Under the pieces are notes generated by a model. It had not been told where the DNA came from. It did no database searches and saw only the letters and a list, made by a program, of their open reading frames with translations. DNA of 64,000 bases from Thioalkalivibrio halophilus. Its GTDB lineage: Bacteria; Pseudomonadota; Gammaproteobacteria; Ectothiorhodospirales; Ectothiorhodospiraceae. Positions 59,867 through 64,000 of the stretch are shown here, in pieces. Numbering within the stretch: position 1 is the first letter of the stretch; the number at the start of each line of letters is the position of its first letter. Made by a program: the position numbers and the translations under genes. The DNA lies in NCBI RefSeq assembly GCF_001995255.1, contig NZ_MUZR01000004.1:1-64000 (forward strand), written 5' to 3'.

Positions 59867-61087
59867 TCAGGTTCGCGCCACGCCGCTGTCGCGGGCCGCC
59901 CGGGCCACCGCCTCCGGGATGGTCTCGATCAGGCGCGGATCGAACGGCGTGGGCAGGATGTAGTCCGGTCCGAACTCCAGGTGGTCGCGGCCGTAGGCGT
60001 CCAGCACGCTCTGCGGCACCGGTTCGCGCGCCAGGTCGGCGATCGCGTGGGTGGCCGCGACCAGCATGGCGTCGTTGATGCGTCGGGCGCGCACGTCCAG
60101 CGCCCCGCGGAAGATGAACGGGAATCCGAGCACGTTGTTGACCTGGTTGGGGTAGTCGGAGCGGCCGGTCGCCATGATCAGGTCGTCCCGGGTCTCGCGG
60201 GCCAGGTCCGGCTGGATCTCCGGGTCCGGATTGGACAGGGCGAAGATCACCGGGTTCGGCGCCATGCTCCGCAGCATGTCCGGGGTCAGGATGTCCGGGC
60301 CGGACAGCCCGATGAACACGTCCGCGTCGCGGCAGGCGTCCTCCAGCGTGCGGTCCTCGGTGTCCACCGCGAAGATCTGCTTGTGTTCATTGAGGTCTTC
60401 ACGGTGGCTGTGGATCACGCCATTGCGGTCGACCATGTGGATGAGGTGCTTGCTCGCACCCAGGCGCACCAGCAGCTGCATGGATGCGATGCCGGCAGCT
60501 CCCGCGCCCACACAGACGATTCGGGCGTCGGCCAGGTTCTTGCCCTGGATGGACAGGGCGTTGAGCAGGCCGGCGGCGGTGATGATGGCCGTGCCGTGCT
60601 GGTCATCGTGGAACACCGGGATGTCCAGGCGTTCGCTCAGGCGGCGTTCGATCTCGAAACAGTGCGGCGCCGCGATGTCCTCGAGGTTGATGCCGCCGAA
60701 GCCGCCGGCGATGCGCGCCACGGTATTGATGAAGTCCTCGGGCTGGGCGGCGTCGACCTCGATGTCGAACACGTCGACCCCGGCGAAGGTCTTGAACAGC
60801 ACGCCCTTGCCCTCCATCACTGGTTTGGAAGCCAGCGCGCCGGTGTTGCCCAGGCCCAGAACCGCGGTGCCGTCGGTGATCACGGCCACCAGGTTGCCCT
60901 TGCCGGTATAGCGGTAGACCTCGTCGGGGTTGTCGGCGATGGCGCGCACCGGGGCCGCCACGCCGGGCGAATACGCCAGCGACAGGTCGTCCTGCGTGGC
61001 GGTGGGCTTGGTGACGTGGATGGCCAGTTTCCCGGCCGGTTCGCGGGCGTGGTAGTCGAGGGCGCGCTGATTGAAATCGTCGGACAT
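59867..61087 (-). CDS. NAD(P)-dependent malic enzyme, short form
   Basis: A 406-residue enzyme that decarboxylates malate to pyruvate. Visible are SLAYSPGVAAP, VITDGTAVLGLGN, EDIAAPHCF, PVFHDDQHGTAI and GAGAAGIA. It equals the N-terminal portion of MaeB; the C-terminal phosphotransacetylase-like half of the 760-residue E. coli form is absent, as in many bacteria. It is 25 bases upstream of mdh in the same direction, so the two enzymes at the malate node are likely co-transcribed. Confidence 0.94.
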   Translation of the reverse strand: MSDDFNQRALDYHAREPAGKLAIHVTKPTATQDDLSLAYSPGVAAPVRAIADNPDEVYRYTGKGNLVAVITDGTAVLGLGNTGALASKPVMEGKGVLFKTFAGVDVFDIEVDAAQPEDFINTVARIAGGFGGINLEDIAAPHCFEIERRLSERLDIPVFHDDQHGTAIITAAGLLNALSIQGKNLADARIVCVGAGAAGIASMQLLVRLGASKHLIHMVDRNGVIHSHREDLNEHKQIFAVDTEDRTLEDACRDADVFIGLSGPDILTPDMLRSMAPNPVIFALSNPDPEIQPDLARETRDDLIMATGRSDYPNQVNNVLGFPFIFRGALDVRARRINDAMLVAATHAIADLAREPVPQSVLDAYGRDHLEFGPDYILPTPFDPRLIETIPEAVARAARDSGVART

Positions 61088-61119
61088 GATTGCGAACGGG
61101 CCTTGTGCGGGCGGTGGGT

Positions 61120-61977
61120 TCAGTTGACCGGGTGGGTCGGCAGATCATTGCGGTCGCGGGCCGCCTCGTACAGCGGTCGTACCTCGTCGGCCAGCCGGGC
61201 GAGCTCGCGCTGGCGCCCTTCCGGCGCCGGGTGGGTGCTGAGGAACACCGGGTGGCGGCTGTCGCCGGACTGCTCGGCCATCTTGCGCCACAGCGCCGGG
61301 GCGGCGTCGGGGTCGTAGCCGGCGCGGGCCGCCAGTTCGATGCCGATCTCGTCGGCTTCGGTTTCCATGCGCCGGCTGTGGGGCAGCTGCACCGCCAGCA
61401 CCGCGCCCAGCGCGGCGCCGGTCAGCGCCAGCTCGGAGCGGTCGCCGGTGATGGCGAAGCCGGTGACCGCCAGATTGGAGGCCATCGCCACCGACATCTT
61501 CTCGGCGCTGTGGGCGGACAGGGCATGGCCGATCTCGTGGCCGATGATCTGCGCCAGTTCGTCGTCGGTCAGTTCCAGCTGTTCGATGATGCCCGAGTAG
61601 ATCGCCATCTTGCCGCCGGCCATGGCGAACGCGTTCAGGGTGTCCGGCGCCTCGATGACCGCGATCTCCCAGTCCCAGTCCGCGGTTTCGGGGCGGTACT
61701 CGATGGCCTGTGCCACGACCCGGCCGGTGATGCCGTGGACCCGTTCGGTCATCTCGGGATCGGTGTTGATCCGCCCCTCCTCGCGCGCGCCGGACAGCAT
61801 TTCGACGTAGGCCTCGCGCGAGGCGTCGATCGCCTGGTTTTCGGAGACCAGCATTAGCTGGGAGCGCCCGGTCACCGGGTTGGTGGTGCAGGCGGGCAGG
61901 CCCAGGGCCATGCCCAGCACGGCGATCAGGGCCAGTACCGGCAGACGCCGGCGCAGCGGACGGAACAGCGAGTTCAT
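61120..61977 (-). CDS. M48 family metalloprotease lipoprotein
   Basis: A 285-residue exported Zn peptidase. Signal peptide with lipobox ending GLPAC, a TNPVTGRSQLMLVS start typical of the Loip/YggG group, the active site IGHEIGHAL (H-E-x2-H) and downstream ETEADEIG with the third ligand. Likely a periplasmic or outer-membrane quality-control protease. Two in-frame ATGs exist: 61977, used here, and 61992, five residues longer. Its stop is 32 bases upstream of maeB. Confidence 0.9.
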   Translation of the reverse strand: MNSLFRPLRRRLPVLALIAVLGMALGLPACTTNPVTGRSQLMLVSENQAIDASREAYVEMLSGAREEGRINTDPEMTERVHGITGRVVAQAIEYRPETADWDWEIAVIEAPDTLNAFAMAGGKMAIYSGIIEQLELTDDELAQIIGHEIGHALSAHSAEKMSVAMASNLAVTGFAITGDRSELALTGAALGAVLAVQLPHSRRMETEADEIGIELAARAGYDPDAAPALWRKMAEQSGDSRHPVFLSTHPAPEGRQRELARLADEVRPLYEAARDRNDLPTHPVN

Positions 61978-62085
61978 GCGTGACCAGTTCATGCGGTTTC
62001 TGCCTGCAGGACCCGCGGGGTCGCGGGATAATGACACCCCTTCAGCATACACCCTGCGGGCCGCGGAGCGGAGCCCGCACGCAAA

Positions 62086-62111
62086 CGAGGGCACCCCGAA
62101 GGATGCCCTCG
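62086..62111 (-). terminator. Rho-independent terminator after rpmE
   Basis: On the minus strand CGAGGGCA plus TCC pairs with GGG plus TGCCCTCG around a TTCG tetraloop, giving an 11-base-pair stem followed by TTTGC. It lies about 80 bases downstream of the rpmE stop. Confidence 0.65.
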
Positions 62112-62188
62112 CCGGATCGGCCACGCTGGCGGGGCCGATGGGCCGCCGCCTGCCTGCGGGGCCGCGTGATGCGACCTCGCGCGGGACT

Positions 62189-62392
62189 TCAGAACGCGAA
62201 GCGGCGCTTGAACTTGTCCACCTGGCCGGCGGTGTCGACGATCTTCTGCTTGCCGGTGTAGAACGGATGGCACTGCGAGCAGACGTCCAGGTGCATCTCG
62301 TCCTGACCCAGGGTGGAACGGGTCGTGAACTTCGTGCCACAGGTGCAGATCACGTTGACTTCGCGGTATTGGGGATGGATCTCGGCTTTCAT
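62189..62392 (-). CDS. rpmE: 50S ribosomal protein L31
   Basis: A 67-residue ribosomal protein, [19 protein letters not shown]. It keeps the zinc-binding cysteines (CTCG, CSQC with H nearby), so it is the C+ zinc form. The promoter at 62428-62457 and terminator at 62086-62111 give a monocistronic unit. In zinc starvation such forms are often replaced by a C- paralogue elsewhere. Confidence 0.97.
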   Translation of the reverse strand: MKAEIHPQYREVNVICTCGTKFTTRSTLGQDEMHLDVCSQCHPFYTGKQKIVDTAGQVDKFKRRFAF

Positions 62393-62427
62393 GGTCGACT
62401 CACGCGTGTTCGGGCGAAAAGTGCGCT

Positions 62428-62457
62428 AGCATAGCCGCCTCCTGTGGCCGGGCGCAA
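62428..62457 (-). promoter_or_regulatory. rpmE promoter
   Basis: On the minus strand TTGCGC (62452-62457) and TATGCT (62428-62433) are 18 bases apart. Transcription would start about 30 bases before the rpmE ATG. Confidence 0.55.
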
Positions 62458-62642
62458 GTCGACGGCGGTCTTCGCGGCAGGCGGCCGCCGGTCCGGCCAG
62501 GTGGTTGTCCTGCGGGGCGTTGTGCCGGGGCGCGCGAGTTTTCCCCGAAACCTGTGGAAAACTTTGTGGACGAACTGTCACTGGATGGCGCCAGCGGCTT
62601 GCTGTGGCGCAGGGCCTTGAGTTGGTCAAGTTTTGTTCATTG

Positions 62643-62671
62643 TTGGTATGTTCCTGAAAATAAAGAATACT
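62643..62671 (+). promoter_or_regulatory. Candidate rimO promoter
   Basis: TTGGTA (62643-62648), 17 bases, AATACT (62666-62671): each hexamer matches sigma-70 consensus at four of six positions. An overlapping pair TTGTTG/AAGAAT is an alternative. Confidence 0.4.
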
Positions 62672-62742
62672 TTTTGTGTCAATGGGGCCGGGCCTGGCGC
62701 TGACCGGGGTCGGGGCCGGCGTGAAAGGGCGGGAGTCGCGTT

Positions 62743-64000
62743 GTGAATAACATGTCCGCATTGTCAAGCGCAGTGCCGCAGGTCGGCTTTGTCAGCCTTG
62801 GCTGCCCCAAGGCGCTGGTCGATTCCGAGCGCATCCTGACCCGGCTGCGTGCCGAGGGCTACGGGATCGTCGGGGACTACACCGGGGCGGACCTGGTGGT
62901 GGTCAATACCTGCGGGTTCATCGACGAGGCGGTGGAAGAATCGCTGGGGGCGATCGGCGAGGCCCTGGCGGAGAACGGGCAGGTGATCGTGACCGGCTGC
63001 CTGGGCAAGGATGCCGAGACCATCCACGAGCGCCATCCGGACGTGCTGGCGGTCACCGGGCCGCATGCCTACGAGGACGTGGTCACGGCGGTGCACGAGC
63101 ACCTGCCGCCGCCGGCGGGCACCTTCGAGACCCTGGTGCCACCGGAGGGCATCCGCCTGACGCCGCGCCACTACGCCTATCTGAAGATCTCCGAGGGCTG
63201 CAATCACCGCTGCAGCTTCTGCATCATCCCCGGGCTGCGCGGCGACCTGGTCAGTCGCTCGATCGGCGAGGTGCTGGCGGAGGCGGAGCGCCTGGCCGAG
63301 GCCGGTGTGCGCGAGATCCTGGTGATCTCGCAGGACACTTCCGCCTACGGCGTGGACGTGAAATATCGTACCGGCTTCCACGGCGGGCGCCCGATCCGCT
63401 CGGATATCGCGCACCTCGCCGAGGCCCTGGGGCAGCTGGGCATCTGGGTGCGGCTGCACTACGTCTATCCGTATCCGCATGTGGATCGCCTGATCCCGCT
63501 GATGGGCTCCGGCGAGGAGGGCGGACTGCTGCCCTATCTCGACATGCCGCTGCAGCACGGCCACCCGCGGGTACTGAAGGCCATGCGCCGTCCGGCCGCG
63601 GCGGAGAAGGTGCTGGAGCGGATCGCCGACTGGCGCGCGCGGCGCCCCGATCTGACGCTGCGTTCGACGTTCATCGTGGGCTTTCCCGGGGAGACGGAGG
63701 CCGAGTTCGAGACCCTGCTGGACTTCCTGCGCGAGGCGCAGCTGGACCGCGTCGGGGCCTTTGCCTATTCGCCGGTGGACGGGGCCGAGGCCAATGCCCT
63801 GCCGGACCCGGTCCCGGAGGCCGTGCGGCAGGAGCGTCTGGCGCGTTTCATGGAGGTGCAGGCGGAGATCAGTGCCGAACGGCTGCGCCGGCGGGTGGGC
63901 ACGCAGCCGGTGGTGCTGGTGGACGGCACCGACGAACACGGCATCGTGGTCGCGCGCTCGGCCGCGGAGGCGCCGGAGATCGACGGGGTGATCCGCGTGC
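62743..64000 (+). CDS. rimO: RimO, ribosomal protein S12 methylthiotransferase (3' end cut)
   Basis: The first ~419 residues of a radical-SAM enzyme that runs off the right edge. The UPF0004 domain has [13 protein letters not shown] (Cys21), NTCGFIDEA and GCLGKD; the radical-SAM site is CNHRCSFC; a TRAM domain begins near the end ([11 protein letters not shown]). [11 protein letters not shown] is specific to RimO rather than MiaB. It methylthiolates Asp89 of S12. GTG 62743 has GGGAG seven bases ahead; an in-frame ATG at 62752 is poorly spaced. Confidence 0.95.
   Translation, partial: MNNMSALSSAVPQVGFVSLGCPKALVDSERILTRLRAEGYGIVGDYTGADLVVVNTCGFIDEAVEESLGAIGEALAENGQVIVTGCLGKDAETIHERHPDVLAVTGPHAYEDVVTAVHEHLPPPAGTFETLVPPEGIRLTPRHYAYLKISEGCNHRCSFCIIPGLRGDLVSRSIGEVLAEAERLAEAGVREILVISQDTSAYGVDVKYRTGFHGGRPIRSDIAHLAEALGQLGIWVRLHYVYPYPHVDRLIPLMGSGEEGGLLPYLDMPLQHGHPRVLKAMRRPAAAEKVLERIADWRARRPDLTLRSTFIVGFPGETEAEFETLLDFLREAQLDRVGAFAYSPVDGAEANALPDPVPEAVRQERLARFMEVQAEISAERLRRRVGTQPVVLVDGTDEHGIVVARSAAEAPEIDGVIRV

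Larger units (their letters stand above)
62393..62742. other. 350-base divergent intergenic region rpmE-rimO
   Basis: Holds the rpmE promoter on the minus strand and a candidate rimO promoter in an AT-rich island (about 62627-62680). A bulged stem-loop GCGCCAGC/GCTG-TG-GCGC lies near 62588-62610. Two TGTGGA sequences near 62552-62571 only loosely resemble DnaA boxes. No small gene is supported. Confidence 0.5.

Noticed and set aside
62552-62571. DnaA-box-like TGTGGAAAA and TTTGTGGAC
   Set aside because: Only two imperfect copies, with no dnaA, dnaN or gidA nearby and no AT-rich unwinding element typical of an origin.

Overview
The window is a GC-rich, densely packed chromosomal segment with about 50 genes. 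No insertion sequence, phage or CRISPR array is visible. The gene content points to an aerobic or microaerobic, sulfur-oxidising, salt-tolerant gammaproteobacterium of the Ectothiorhodospiraceae/Chromatiales type, most like Thioalkalivibrio. The clues are a SoeABC-type cytoplasmic sulfite dehydrogenase, a complete cbb3 oxidase operon, a BCCT osmolyte transporter, very acidic linkers in exported proteins, and gammaproteobacterial housekeeping genes (bioHC, ftsYEX-rpoH, rpmE, rimO, comM, ubiK). The genus is inferred, not proven.

Layout. 1-5128: the 5' part of moaA diverges from soeABC, with a ModE-like operator between them, so molybdenum status probably controls both cofactor synthesis and the molybdoenzyme. 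5246-17486: a signalling block. A minus-strand, translationally coupled set encodes a Tat lipoprotein binding protein, a PhnD-type binding protein fused to a multi-PAS histidine kinase, and a REC-REC-PAS-GGDEF response regulator. It diverges from a Na/Pi cotransporter and is followed by a large PAS-GAF-GGDEF-EAL protein with a C-terminal zinc-binding CZB domain. 17487-19309: a hairpin-rich gap, an Rpn/transposase-like nuclease and tRNA-Arg(CCG). 19470-26866: pgaABCD for poly-beta-1,6-N-acetylglucosamine; pgaD has no stop codon and runs in frame into a diheme cytochrome c gene. 26927-34318: comM, ubiK, pteridine reductase, a MidA-type methyltransferase, tsaD, plsY and bioHC.

34588-43505: ccoNOQP-ccoG-ccoH-ccoI-ccoS and a 33-codon membrane ORF. 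43605-47218: ftsY-ftsE-ftsX and rpoH on the minus strand, with a perfect CIRCE element just ahead of rpoH. 47274-50600: a pair of M16 peptidases and rsmD. 50697-62392: BCCT transporter, beta-hydroxyacid dehydrogenase, fructosamine-kinase-like protein, group III truncated hemoglobin, lytic transglycosylase, rluE, a DUF1007 protein, 5'-3' exonuclease, malate dehydrogenase, malic enzyme, M48 lipoprotein peptidase and rpmE. The window ends inside rimO.

How it fits together. Electrons from sulfite (SoeABC) would enter the quinone pool and, through c-type cytochromes including the diheme one at 25982, reach the cbb3 oxidase. The c-di-GMP block lies directly upstream of the pga operon. PGA synthesis is c-di-GMP-dependent in characterised systems, so the binding-protein/kinase/cyclase set and the GGDEF-EAL-CZB protein are reasonable candidates for controlling biofilm polysaccharide. 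The most interesting features are that sensory cluster, the CIRCE at rpoH, the ModE site between moaA and soeA, and the pgaD-cytochrome read-through.
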